In this document: in pieces, positions 1 to 5,806 of the stretch
How positions within the stretch are numbered: the first letter of the stretch is position 1
Layout of the letters: every line of letters starts with the position of its first letter
Source of the DNA: an uncultured Clostridia bacterium
Lineage (GTDB): Bacteria > Bacillota > Clostridia > Christensenellales > Borkfalkiaceae
Direction of reading: 5' to 3'
DNA length: 18,840 nucleotides
Assembly (NCBI GenBank): GCA_934249265.1
Contig: CAKQKQ010000032.1
Span: 1-18,840 of the forward strand
The notes under the pieces: generated by a model
What the model was told of the DNA's origin: nothing
Database searches by the model: none
Seen by the model: the letters and a program-made list of their open reading frames with translations, nothing else
Translations under genes and position numbers: made by a program

Positions 1-144
1 CGCAAGCAGCATGCCGACGACGCTCGGCAACCCCAATTTTTTGCATAACATTACGAGAATTTTCGATAATAAAATAATAAGACCGAGCGGCAACAGAACG
101 TCGAAATATTCGATGTTTGCCACGAGTAAATTATTTAAAGTCAT
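1..144 (-). CDS. Cation:proton antiporter, N-terminal fragment (runs off left edge)
   Basis: Reading the minus strand from ATG at 144-142 gives 48 residues that stay open to the window edge. After about 15 residues a hydrophobic helix begins (FDVLLPLGLIILLSKILVML), followed by CKKLGLPSVVGMLLA. The pattern small helix, K/R-x-LGLP-x-VVG-x-LLA is the typical first helix and loop of CPA-type Na+/H+ or K+/H+ antiporters (KefB/NhaP-like membrane exchangers). A Shine-Dalgarno AGAGG lies at 157-153 and a good promoter at 206-178, so this start is well supported. It is transcribed divergently from the gene at 652. Only the first helix is visible, so substrate and exact subfamily cannot be told. Confidence 0.72.
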   Translation of the reverse strand, partial: MTLNNLLVANIEYFDVLLPLGLIILLSKILVMLCKKLGLPSVVGMLLA

Positions 145-177
145 TGTTTTAGCCTCTGTAAAATATAGTACTGTGTA

Positions 178-206
178 ATTGTATGCTTTTTCTTAAAAAA
201 AAGCAA
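178..206 (-). promoter_or_regulatory. Sigma-A-type promoter of the antiporter gene
   Basis: On the minus strand TTGCTT (206-201) and TACAAT (183-178) are separated by exactly 17 bases. The predicted start near 171 leaves a leader of about 27 nt carrying AGAGG before the ATG at 144. The spacer is nearly all T then A and could fold on itself. Confidence 0.6.
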
Positions 207-616
207 ACGTTTTCACGCTAAATCGGCAATATTTATTTTTTGATTTAATAATAATCTACGCTTTGACTATTTTGTATAATATTAATCGGGCGGTTATCGG
301 CGTAAAGTTGTTTTTCTTTAAAAAGTTTATCGTAAAAGGGAGTGTCTAAACGGCGTGATAAATTTAAAATTGAAACCTTATAAACCCGAAATAAACATTT
401 CATAAAAAGTCCGCAATTGCCTTGCTAAATTCAAAATCTAGGCAACAAATTTATCGCAAATAGGCAATAAAAATATCGTAAAAGCGAAGTGGAAAAATTT
501 TTGTATTTTTCCGTCTTTACGCACAACGTATGCGGTAAAAATGACAGTTTTCGGCGTTTTGAAGGCGTAAACAGCCGCTTTTAAAGCGTGCAAAATCGGC
601 AAAATAAAAATAACGC
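207..616. other. Divergent intergenic region, no gene found
   Basis: A/T-rich DNA between the antiporter promoter and the promoter of the gene at 652. I see no credible coding frame on either strand. The one structure is an inverted repeat GGAAAAAT (491-498) / ATTTTTCC (505-512) with a 6-base loop, which lacks a following T-run and so is not a convincing terminator. A TATAAT at 275-280 has no -35 at the right distance. Confidence 0.5.
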
Positions 617-645
617 TTGAATAATTTTGGGTTAAGTGGTATAAT
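617..645 (+). promoter_or_regulatory. Strong promoter immediately before the gene at 652
   Basis: TTGAAT (617-622) and a perfect TATAAT (640-645) are 17 bases apart. The start of transcription expected 6-7 bases after the -10 box falls at about 651-653, which is the ATG itself (652). No Shine-Dalgarno is possible, so the message would be leaderless or nearly so. Confidence 0.75.
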
Positions 646-651
646 AAGACT

Positions 652-1194
652 ATGGGAATATTCGGGCGAAGGAAAAAAGAAGAATCGGTAATCGCCGCCG
701 AAGAAAAGCAAACCGAAATAAGCGTAGAAGAGGACAAATACCGCCAAAGGATTTTTGCCGAAAGGGTGATATTTGCCGACGTGGTTTTGCAAACCGCTTA
801 TATTGAGATTAAAAACGAACTATTGTCGTTTAAAGGGGTGAAATCGAGGTTATCGCGCCGAGCGGACACGTTTACCTATGGCGATAAAATCATATGCAAA
901 ATAGCCATGACCGACAAGACGATGAAGTTGTTTTTCCCGCTCGACTTATCGGAAATTCCGAGTAAAATCAAAGCCGAGTATAAAGGCGAAGTAAAAGCGT
1001 ATTCCTCCGTCCCGACAATGTACAAAGTCAAAAGCGCGGTTGCGTGCAAAAAGGCGATAATTCTCGTCGATAAAACGGCGGACAAGTTTTCACTTGTAAA
1101 AAAAGAAAGAATTAGAAAAATAAACGCCGTCAACGTTGCCGAAGATTATTTAATCGCTTACGCCCAAAGAACGAAAAAGAAAAACAAGGCTTAA
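652..1194 (+). CDS. Conserved protein of unknown function (KGVKSR domain)
   Basis: 180 residues, soluble, strongly basic at both ends (GRRKKEE near the start, RTKKKNKA at the end). From about residue 35 to 150 it follows a pattern I recall from uncharacterised Clostridia proteins: a helix with YIEIKNELLSFKGVKSRLSR, a stretch with K-I-A-M and FFPLDLSE resembling L-Y-L-A-L-D-P-x-E, and VPTMYKVKSAVACKKAI resembling VP-x-x-x-KVKS-x-R-A-x-KYA. In that family the module is often repeated in tandem; here there is one copy. No catalytic motif, signal peptide or membrane segment is visible. It is a single-gene unit: its own promoter lies directly upstream and 400 bases of non-coding DNA follow. No Shine-Dalgarno precedes the ATG. 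Function unknown. Confidence 0.8.
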   Translation: MGIFGRRKKEESVIAAEEKQTEISVEEDKYRQRIFAERVIFADVVLQTAYIEIKNELLSFKGVKSRLSRRADTFTYGDKIICKIAMTDKTMKLFFPLDLSEIPSKIKAEYKGEVKAYSSVPTMYKVKSAVACKKAIILVDKTADKFSLVKKERIRKINAVNVAEDYLIAYAQRTKKKNKA

Positions 1195-1522
1195 AAGAGG
1201 TTAAATTACAGCAAAAACCGAAATAAAAATAGATGGTTGAATAAAAGCAATTAAACTGCCAAATAAAACAGAGTTTTAACGACAAAAGCGAACAGTCTCA
1301 TTTAAAATGGCGGCAAAACTATTACATTAAATTCGGGGAGTTAAAGAAAAAGCGGTAAAACCGCTGAAATTTAATGACTAAACCGTCGAAAAACTACCGA
1401 ATCGCAGCGTTTTTAACGAGTAAATTAAGGTTTAAACCTTATAAAAATCGTGCGGCGTATGCGGCTATAGAAAAATAAAAGGCAAAAATTTAACAAAAAG
1501 AATAAAAAACCGCAAAAAAGGC
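1195..1522 (+). other. Intergenic region with a 16-bp perfect palindrome
   Basis: No coding frame seen. It contains a small hairpin AGCGGT-AAA-ACCGCT (1351-1365) and a perfect palindrome TAAGGTTTAAACCTTA (1426-1441), which could be a binding site for a dimeric regulator upstream of the rpmG promoter. No T-run follows either, so no terminator is assigned to the gene at 652. Confidence 0.4.
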
Positions 1523-1552
1523 TTGACAAGTATATTATTATTATAGTATAAT
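1523..1552 (+). promoter_or_regulatory. Promoter of the rpmG-secE-nusG operon
   Basis: Consensus TTGACA (1523-1528) and consensus TATAAT (1547-1552) with an 18-base A/T-rich spacer. Transcription should begin near 1559, about 43 bases before the rpmG start. Confidence 0.85.
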
Positions 1553-1556
1553 ATGC

Positions 1557-1578
1557 TAGCACTCCAAGCGGGGTGTTA
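1557..1578 (+). promoter_or_regulatory. CIRCE-like hairpin at the 5' end of the rpmG transcript
   Basis: TAGCACTCC (1557-1565) and GGGGTGTTA (1570-1578) can form a 9-bp stem with a 4-base loop. The left arm matches 8 of 9 bases of the HrcA operator arm TTAGCACTC and the right arm (1571-1579) 7 of 9 bases of GAGTGCTAA, but the spacing is 6, not 9. Both changes in the right arm turn Watson-Crick pairs into G-U pairs, keeping an RNA stem while spoiling the DNA palindrome. Confidence 0.45.
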
Positions 1579-1601
1579 ATTTTTTAGGAAGGCGAAATAT
1601 T

Positions 1602-1763
1602 ATGGCTAAAGGAAACAGAGTTAAAATTACGCTTGCTTGCACAGAATGTAAACAAAGGAATTACGACGTTTACAAGAATAAGAAGAACGACCCCGACAGA
1701 CTTGAACTCAACAAGTACTGCCGTTTCTGCAAGAAGACAACCGCTCATAAAGAAACGAAGTAA
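1602..1763 (+). CDS. rpmG: 50S ribosomal protein L33 (bL33)
   Basis: 53 residues, starting MAKGNRVKITLACTECKQRN and ending CRFCKKTTAHKETK. Small zinc-ribbon protein of the large ribosomal subunit. The two CxxC pairs (C13/C16 and C40/C43) are both present, so this is the zinc-binding (C+) form; zinc-free copies that lack the cysteines exist in many Firmicutes for zinc starvation. The start follows AGGAAGG at 1586-1592. It is the first gene of the rpmG-secE-nusG unit, a common order in Clostridia. A hairpin overlaps its stop codon. Confidence 0.95.
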   Translation: MAKGNRVKITLACTECKQRNYDVYKNKKNDPDRLELNKYCRFCKKTTAHKETK

Positions 1764-1774
1764 TTTCTTCGTTT
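1753..1774 (+). other. Hairpin over the rpmG stop codon
   Basis: AAACGAAG (1753-1760) pairs perfectly with CTTCGTTT (1767-1774) around a 6-base loop that contains the TAA stop. No T-run follows, so it is more likely an RNA-stability or processing structure, or a weak attenuator between rpmG and secE. A short direct duplication AAGCGGTAAT/AAGCGGTAAA follows. No tRNA-Trp gene lies in this gap. Confidence 0.4.
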
Positions 1775-1844
1775 AAGCGGTAATAAGCGGTAAATACGTT
1801 TTCAACGTTAAGACTACGTAATTTTATTTTAAAGAGGAAAGAAA

Positions 1845-2126
1845 ATGAAAGAAAAACAAGTAAACGAGGTTGTAAAGACAACCGAAGTTCCCCAAAACAA
1901 AAAGAATAAAGAACCGGGGAAAGTATCGCGTTTCTTTCGCAAAATAGGAAGAAAATTTAAAGAAATGTTTTCCGAGTTGGGAAAAGTTTCTTGGCCGACG
2001 TTTGGCAAAGTGGTAAAAAATACGGGTATCGTACTCGTTGTTATCATTATTTTCCTTATCATTATTTCGGCGTTTGACTACGGCCTCGGTCGTCTTTTGG
2101 ATTTAGTCACAAAAATTGCCGCATAA
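1845..2126 (+). CDS. secE: Preprotein translocase subunit SecE
   Basis: 93 residues. SecE is the small clamp-like subunit of the SecYEG protein-export channel in the inner membrane. The charged N-terminal half (about residues 1-30, rich in K and E) is followed by the conserved cytosolic amphipathic helix FFRKIGRKFKEMFSELGKVSWP (about 29-50), where E-L-x-K-V-x-W-P is the SecE signature, and by one membrane helix (about 59-77, VLVVIIIFLIIISAFDYGL). The length suits the single-helix Gram-positive form with an extended lysine-rich head. AAAGAGG at 1831-1837 precedes the ATG. It sits between rpmG and nusG, 21 bases before nusG, in the usual co-transcribed arrangement. Confidence 0.95.
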   Translation: MKEKQVNEVVKTTEVPQNKKNKEPGKVSRFFRKIGRKFKEMFSELGKVSWPTFGKVVKNTGIVLVVIIIFLIIISAFDYGLGRLLDLVTKIAA

Positions 2127-2147
2127 TTAAGCCGAAGGAGAAGTCAA

Positions 2148-2678
2148 ATGGATCAACAGACAGCAAAGTGGTATATCATTCATACCTATTCTACTTATGA
2201 GGATATGGTAAAAAGTACCCTTGAAAAACTGATTGAAAACAACAACCTCGGCGATAAGATTCTCGATATTAAAATTCCGAGAGAAGAAGTTATTGAGGAA
2301 AAAAACGATAAAAAGAAGATCGTTCTCCGCAAAAAAATGCCTTGTTACGTATTTATAAAGATGGTATATTCCAACGATTTGTGGTATCTCATCACCAATA
2401 CGAGGGGCGTTACGGGTTTCGTCGGTCCGAGAGGGGCTGCGCTTCCGCTCACTGCGGACGAAGTAAGGCGTATGCAACTTGAAGACAAGGTCGAAAGCGT
2501 CGATTTTGCAGTGGGAGACACAATCAAGATTTTATCGGGTCAACTCGAAGGCTTTATCGGTACTGTCGAATCCCTCGATTTCGAGCAACAAAGGGCTAAA
2601 GTCAAGGTTTCTATGTTCGGCAGAGACACCGTTGTAGAGCAAACTTTCGTTCAACTCGAGAAATTGAGAGAGCAATAA
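2148..2678 (+). CDS. nusG: Transcription termination/antitermination factor NusG
   Basis: 176 residues, normal for the family (about 175-185). NusG binds RNA polymerase and modulates pausing, termination and coupling to translation. The NGN domain covers about residues 5-115 (AKWYIIHTYSTYEDMVKSTLE, then MPCYVFIKM and WYLITNTRGVTGFVG, the conserved core). The KOW domain lies at about 121-155 (VGDTIKILSGQLEGFIGTVESL). The start has AAGGAG at 2134-2139. The first NGN strand and the GVTGFVG turn are intact. Last gene of the rpmG operon; a terminator candidate lies 240 bases downstream, before rplK. Confidence 0.97.
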   Translation: MDQQTAKWYIIHTYSTYEDMVKSTLEKLIENNNLGDKILDIKIPREEVIEEKNDKKKIVLRKKMPCYVFIKMVYSNDLWYLITNTRGVTGFVGPRGAALPLTADEVRRMQLEDKVESVDFAVGDTIKILSGQLEGFIGTVESLDFEQQRAKVKVSMFGRDTVVEQTFVQLEKLREQ

Positions 2679-2917
2679 TCTTTGCGTATTCTCACGGTCG
2701 TTTGTTGCGATATATAAACGGCAAGTTGACGGCGAGGTTTACGGCTTTAATAAAGTTTTGAATTTCGGGTAGAGATTTAAAATTTGAAGTCGAAAGCAAA
2801 GGTTTAAAGTCGAAAATTTTTCTATATTAAATAATAAGGAATAAAATTTCCTTTATCGTCGCGGCGTTTTTATCGTGCGTTTAGGCGCGTAAATTAAAAT
2901 TAAAACGCCCGATGTTT
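2679..2917 (+). other. Intergenic region between nusG and rplK
   Basis: No coding frame and no convincing promoter found. It contains a small A/T hairpin AAGGAA (2836-2841) / TTCCTT (2848-2853) and two short similar tracts, TTGAAGTCGAAA and TTTAAAGTCGAAA, about 20 bases apart. rplK therefore either depends on read-through from nusG or on a promoter that I cannot recognise. Confidence 0.4.
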
Positions 2918-2964
2918 TTTGCGGTTTTAAAAATAAAAAGCAAAGAAAAAACCGCAAAGTTTTT
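2918..2964 (+). terminator. Intrinsic terminator or attenuator after nusG
   Basis: TTTGCGGTTTT (2918-2928) and AAAACCGCAAA (2948-2958) form an 11-bp perfect stem with a 19-base A-rich loop, followed by GTTTTTAC. The T-run begins one base after the stem. A second small hairpin ACGGG/CCCGT (2974-2989) follows. It lies just ahead of the rplK leader, so it may control read-through into rplK-rplA. Confidence 0.6.
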
Positions 2965-2997
2965 ACGTTTAAGACGGGTTTTTGCCCGTTGAAATAA

Positions 2998-3046
2998 GTG
3001 GGAGAGACGTCAAATACTTTTTTTCAAGACGCCTTGCTATAACCAC
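2998..3046 (+). promoter_or_regulatory. L1-type ribosomal protein leader before rplK
   Basis: GTGG (2998-3001) can pair with CCAC (3043-3046), enclosing a stem CGTC (3008-3011) / GACG (3028-3031) and an asymmetric loop. The layout (GTGGGAG ... stem ... AACCAC) matches the second copy before rplA and resembles the ribosomal protein L1 binding site in 23S rRNA, which L1 mRNAs mimic for autogenous repression. The rplK ribosome binding site follows directly. Confidence 0.5.
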
Positions 3047-3065
3047 ATAAATGGAGGAGAACTTT

Positions 3066-3491
3066 ATGGCTAAAAAAGTTACAGCGGTTGTAAAATTACA
3101 ATTGCAAGCCGGAAAAGCGACACCGGGACCCCCGGTTGGTTCTACACTCGGACCTTACGGTATCAACATTCCGGGATTTACTAAAGAATTCAATGCAAAG
3201 ACTTCTGATAAAGTCGGCTACATTATTCCCGTAGTCATCACTATTTATCAAGACAGATCTTTCACGTTTATTCTTAAAACACCGCCTGCACCGGTACTTA
3301 TCAAAAAGGCTTGCGGACTCGAATCTGCTTCTGCACGTCCCAACAAAGATAAGGTTGCAAAATTGACCAAAGCGCAAGTTGAGGAAATTGCAAAGGTAAA
3401 GATGGTAGATACTAATGCCGCTTCGCTCGAAGCATGCATGAGTATGATCGCCGGTACTGCACGCAGTATGGGCATCACTGTTGAAGAATAA
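3066..3491 (+). CDS. rplK: 50S ribosomal protein L11 (uL11)
   Basis: 141 residues, the standard length. L11 forms part of the GTPase-associated centre of the large subunit and is needed for stringent factor activation. The N-terminal domain has MAKKVTAVVKLQLQAGKATP and GPPVGSTLGPYGINIPGF (about 8-37, the proline-rich L11 signature). The C-terminal rRNA-binding domain ends SMIAGTARSMGITVEE. A longer frame begins at ATG 3051, but the ATG at 3066 is chosen because GGAGGA at 3053-3058 lies at the correct distance and the protein then has the standard MAKKV start. It is followed by rplA after 59 bases containing a second L1-type leader. Confidence 0.96.
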   Translation: MAKKVTAVVKLQLQAGKATPGPPVGSTLGPYGINIPGFTKEFNAKTSDKVGYIIPVVITIYQDRSFTFILKTPPAPVLIKKACGLESASARPNKDKVAKLTKAQVEEIAKVKMVDTNAASLEACMSMIAGTARSMGITVEE

Positions 3492-3504
3492 TTATATATA
3501 TTTC

Positions 3505-3534
3505 GTGGGAGGGACAAACGTCCCGTTTAACCAC
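3505..3534 (+). promoter_or_regulatory. Second L1-type leader, between rplK and rplA
   Basis: GTGG (3505-3508) pairs with CCAC (3531-3534). Inside, GGGAC (3511-3515) and GTCCC (3520-3524) form a perfect 5-bp hairpin with loop AAAC. The unpaired GA on one side and GTTTAA on the other give the asymmetric loop expected of an L1 site. This copy is compact and sits just before the AAAGGAG of rplA (3535-3541). Confidence 0.6.
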
Positions 3535-3550
3535 AAAGGAGAATTTTGAA

Positions 3551-4237
3551 ATGAAATACGGAAAAAAATATGCCGAAAGCATAAAGACTTTTGACCGCAC
3601 TAAACAATATGAAATCGGCGAAGCAATGGACATCGTTTTAAACACCGCAAAGGCAAAGTTTGACGAAACGGTTGAATTCCACTGCAAACTCGGCGTTGAC
3701 CCGAAACAAGCCGACCAACAAGTCAGAGGCGTTATCGTCCTTCCCAACGGTACAGGTAAAAACGTAAGAGTTTTGGTTATCGCAAAGGGCGAAAAGGCTG
3801 ACCAAGCACAAGCAGCCGGCGCAGACTACGTTGGAGCAGAAGAAATCGTTGCGAGAATTCAAAAGGAAAACTGGTTCGACTTCGACACGGTTATCACGAC
3901 TCCCGATATGATGGGCGTCGTAGGTAGAATAGGTAAACTTTTAGGACCTAAGGGCTTGATGCCCAACCCCAAGTCGGGTACGGTTACTATGGACGTTGAA
4001 AAGGCAATTAAGGACGTTAAAGCAGGTAAGGTTGAGTACAGACTTGACAAGACCGCAGTTATCCACTGTCCTATCGGTAAAAAGAGTTTCGGTAAAGAAA
4101 AACTTATCGAAAACTACAACGCTCTTTTCGAAGCAATCGTCAAGGCTAAACCCGCTGCAGCGAAAGGTCAATACATCAAAGGCGTATCCGTTGCTTCCAC
4201 AATGGGTCCCGGCGTAAAGGTTTACAACAAGATTTAA
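3551..4237 (+). CDS. rplA: 50S ribosomal protein L1 (uL1)
   Basis: 228 residues, the usual size. L1 binds helices 76-78 of 23S rRNA, forms the mobile stalk at the tRNA exit site, and typically represses its own operon by binding a mimic in the mRNA. The N-terminal part MKYGKKYAESIKTFD, the middle KGEKADQAQAAGADYVGAEE, and the strongly conserved LGPKGLMPNPKSGTVTMDV (about 133-151) are diagnostic. The C-terminus has VSVASTMGPGVKV, the family's usual ending. AAAGGAG at 3535-3541 precedes the ATG. Confidence 0.97.
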   Translation: MKYGKKYAESIKTFDRTKQYEIGEAMDIVLNTAKAKFDETVEFHCKLGVDPKQADQQVRGVIVLPNGTGKNVRVLVIAKGEKADQAQAAGADYVGAEEIVARIQKENWFDFDTVITTPDMMGVVGRIGKLLGPKGLMPNPKSGTVTMDVEKAIKDVKAGKVEYRLDKTAVIHCPIGKKSFGKEKLIENYNALFEAIVKAKPAAAKGQYIKGVSVASTMGPGVKVYNKI

Positions 4238-4255
4238 CGTTTTGATTAAAAACGT

Positions 4256-4284
4256 TTGACATTTCCTTTAAGAGATGTTACACT
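4256..4284 (+). promoter_or_regulatory. Promoter of rplJ-rplL
   Basis: TTGACA (4256-4261) and TACACT (4279-4284) are separated by 17 bases, and TGT before the -10 makes it an extended -10 promoter. The predicted start, about 4291, is where the L10 leader begins. The promoter begins only 19 bases after rplA ends. Confidence 0.8.
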
Positions 4285-4290
4285 GTTATA

Positions 4291-4412
4291 GAAAAATAGA
4301 ATAACCGTAGAAAGTTGGCACGCAAGTTTAATTACCGCAAGGTAGCCCGCCGAGGTAGCATTTATTATTAGGATTTTTATGACCTTACGCTACTTTGGCG
4401 TAAGGTCTTTTT
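4291..4412 (+). promoter_or_regulatory. Ribosomal protein L10 leader with attenuator
   Basis: The leader contains the core I recognise from the L10 leader family: CCGTAGAAAGTTGGCACGC, a CGCAAG loop, ACCGCAAGGTAGCC and CGCCGAGG (about 4305-4356). The L10-L12 complex binds this RNA to repress its own synthesis. It is followed by an intrinsic terminator at 4381-4412 and then the rplJ ribosome binding site, so regulation probably works by premature termination, as is known for the rplJL leader in Bacillus-type bacteria. Confidence 0.85.
4381..4412 (+). terminator. Attenuator terminator in the rplJ leader
   Basis: GACCTTACGC (4381-4390) and GCGTAAGGTC (4398-4407) form a perfect 10-bp stem with a 7-base loop, followed directly by TTTTT (4408-4412). 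It stands 29 bases before the rplJ start, so it must be bypassed for expression. Confidence 0.9.
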
Positions 4413-4441
4413 ACGGAAAAAATAAATAGGAGGTAAAGAAT

Positions 4442-4942
4442 TTGTCAGCAAATAGACAAGCAAAAGAAGTTGTTGTTGAAGAGATTAAGGCTAAGATTCA
4501 AGAAAGCAAATCCGTCGTACTTGTACATTATTCCGGTTTGACGGTTGCTCAAGATACCGAACTTAGAAACGAATTCAGAAAGAACAACGTTCAATACAAA
4601 GTATTGAAAAACACTTTGGTAAGAAAGGCTTTTGACGAACTCGGCGTTACGGCGTTCGATGCAGACCTCAACGGAAACACAGCCGTTGCGTTCGGTGCAG
4701 ACGAAGTATCCGCAGCAAAAGTAGTCGTTGACGGCGAAAAGAAGTATGATGGCAAAATTTCTGTCAAGAGCGGTTATGTAGATAACGCATATATCGACGT
4801 AAACGGTGTTAAGGCACTTGCAAGTATCCCGTCGAAAGAGCAATTGTATGCAAACCTCGCTTGCGGACTTATGGGAGTTGTTCGTGGATTGGCTGTTGCC
4901 CTCAATAGGGTTGCAGAAAAAATGGGCGGCACTCAAGAATAA
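4442..4942 (+). CDS. rplJ: 50S ribosomal protein L10 (uL10), TTG start
   Basis: 166 residues, the usual length. L10 anchors the L7/L12 dimers to the ribosome stalk base. The N-terminus (M)SANRQAKEVVVEEIKAKIQE, the core VLVHYSGLTVAQDTELRNEFR and YKVLKNTLVRKAF, and the alanine-rich C-terminal helix GLMGVVRGLAVALNRVAEK (the L12-binding helix) are all present. The start codon is TTG: AGGAGG at 4428-4433 lies 8 bases before it, and no in-frame ATG occurs before the conserved N-terminus. Preceded by its leader and attenuator, followed by rplL after 75 bases. Confidence 0.95.
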   Translation: MSANRQAKEVVVEEIKAKIQESKSVVLVHYSGLTVAQDTELRNEFRKNNVQYKVLKNTLVRKAFDELGVTAFDADLNGNTAVAFGADEVSAAKVVVDGEKKYDGKISVKSGYVDNAYIDVNGVKALASIPSKEQLYANLACGLMGVVRGLAVALNRVAEKMGGTQE

Positions 4943-5017
4943 TTCAGCGTTCGCTTAAAATCAGCGTTTACGCAAAAAATCAAATTTAAAAATAAAAATA
5001 ATCGGAGGAATTTTAAA

Positions 5018-5389
5018 ATGGCTGATATCGCAAAGTTAATTGAAGAGATTAAAGGTATGACTGTTATGGAACTTAACAGTTTAGTTAAAGCAATCGAAGA
5101 GGAGTTCGGTGTATCCGCTGCTGCTCCCGTTGCTGTTGCAGGCGGTGCTGCTGCTGAGGCTGCTCCTGCTGCTGAAGAGAAGACCGAATTCAACGTAGTA
5201 TTGAAGGAAATCGGCGGTAACAAGATCGCTGTTATCAAGGCAGTTAGAGAACTTACCGGTCTTGGTCTTGTTGACGCAAAGAACATGGTTGAAAAGATGG
5301 GCACTGTTAAAGAAAACGTACCCAAGGAAGAAGCAGAAAAGATGGTTGCTAAGTTTAAGGAAGCAGGCGCAACTGCAGTTGCTGAATAA
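5018..5389 (+). CDS. rplL: 50S ribosomal protein L7/L12 (bL12)
   Basis: 123 residues, standard. L12 is the multicopy stalk protein that recruits translation GTPases. The N-terminal dimerisation helix pair is MADIAKLIEEIKGMTVMELNSLVKAIEEEFG (about 1-31); the alanine-rich hinge covers about 33-51; the C-terminal domain has KTEFNVVLKEIGGNKIAVIKAVRELTGLGLVDAKNMVE, with the conserved K-I-x-V-I-K-x-V-R factor-binding face. CGGAGGA at 5003-5009 gives the start. The coding sequence uses GCT alanine codons heavily, typical of a highly expressed gene. The usual next gene, rpoB, is absent here. Confidence 0.97.
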   Translation: MADIAKLIEEIKGMTVMELNSLVKAIEEEFGVSAAAPVAVAGGAAAEAAPAAEEKTEFNVVLKEIGGNKIAVIKAVRELTGLGLVDAKNMVEKMGTVKENVPKEEAEKMVAKFKEAGATAVAE

Positions 5390-5441
5390 TTTAGTTATAA
5401 ACGGTTTAGCGGCGTAATTTTTACGTCGCCGAGCGGTTTGA

Positions 5442-5494
5442 ATACCTTTAAAGAGGGTGAATCTCTATTGACGGGGTTCGCCCTCTTTAAGTAT
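5442..5494 (+). terminator. Large hairpin after rplL, terminator-like but without a T-run
   Basis: TTAAAGAGGGTGAA (5448-5461) pairs with TTCGCCCTCTTTAA (5477-5490): 14 bp with one G-T, loop of 15. After a 2-base bulge the outer ATAC (5442-5445) pairs with GTAT (5491-5494). No run of T follows, so it may be a 3'-end processing or stability structure for the rplJL mRNA rather than a classic intrinsic terminator. Confidence 0.5.
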
Positions 5495-5767
5495 CTAAAT
5501 TAATCGTATGTTGCATAACGGAGTATTATGTAATCGTACGGTCTTGCGTGTGTGACATGGATTTTTGCCAATTGCGAAATGTTGACTTTTGTTTAATCGC
5601 ACGCCGTTGCAAAACGGAGTGTTGCGTTTTGCTTAATTTAGTTGCATTGTCTTTTACTAATTAAAAGACAACGCATATAGGCATTTAAAGCGAGAAATAA
5701 TAAAATTACTTAAAAATCGGTTTAAATTTTCTTGTATATATGCGCAAAATCGGTTTTTAAAACCTAC
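5495..5767 (+). repeat. Non-coding region with a 96-bp-spaced direct repeat and a hairpin
   Basis: No gene seen. A unit of about 25 bases, roughly TAATCG-n-TTGCAnAACGGAGTnTT, occurs near 5501-5530 and again near 5594-5625, with the TTGCA...ACGGAG cores 96 bases apart. Further on, TTGTCTTTT (5647-5655) and AAAAGACAA (5663-5671) form a perfect 9-bp hairpin with a 7-base loop and no following T-run. Confidence 0.45.
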
Positions 5768-5800
5768 CTACTTGACAAAATCGCTCAAGTAGTTTAATAT
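5768..5800 (+). promoter_or_regulatory. Promoter with operator-like inverted repeat (PHP-like operon)
   Basis: TTGACA (5772-5777) and TAATAT (5795-5800) are 17 bases apart. A perfect inverted repeat CTACTTGA (5768-5775), 9-base spacer, TCAAGTAG (5785-5792) covers the -35 box and most of the spacer. This is where a dimeric repressor would block RNA polymerase. The transcript start would be about 5807, leaving a long leader of about 170 bases. Confidence 0.65.
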
Positions 5801-5806
5801 ATTTTT

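Noticed and set aside
270..280. Promoter with TTGACT and TATAAT near 263-280
   Set aside because: The two boxes are only 6 bases apart, far from the 16-18 required, and no gene follows on that strand for 370 bases.
1557..1579. Functional HrcA (CIRCE) operator for a heat-shock response
   Set aside because: Spacing is 6 instead of 9 and the right arm has two mismatches; kept only as a CIRCE-like RNA hairpin.
1764..1844. Possible tRNA-Trp between rpmG and secE, as in some Firmicutes
   Set aside because: The gap is 81 bases with no cloverleaf, no CCA-like end and no T-loop sequence.
3051..3065. ATG five residues upstream for rplK
   Set aside because: It overlaps the ribosome binding site of ATG 3066, and L11 proteins start MAKKV.
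4445..4936. 163-aa open frame on the minus strand
   Set aside because: It is the antisense shadow of rplJ, with a cysteine/phenylalanine-rich translation that resembles no protein and no ribosome binding site.
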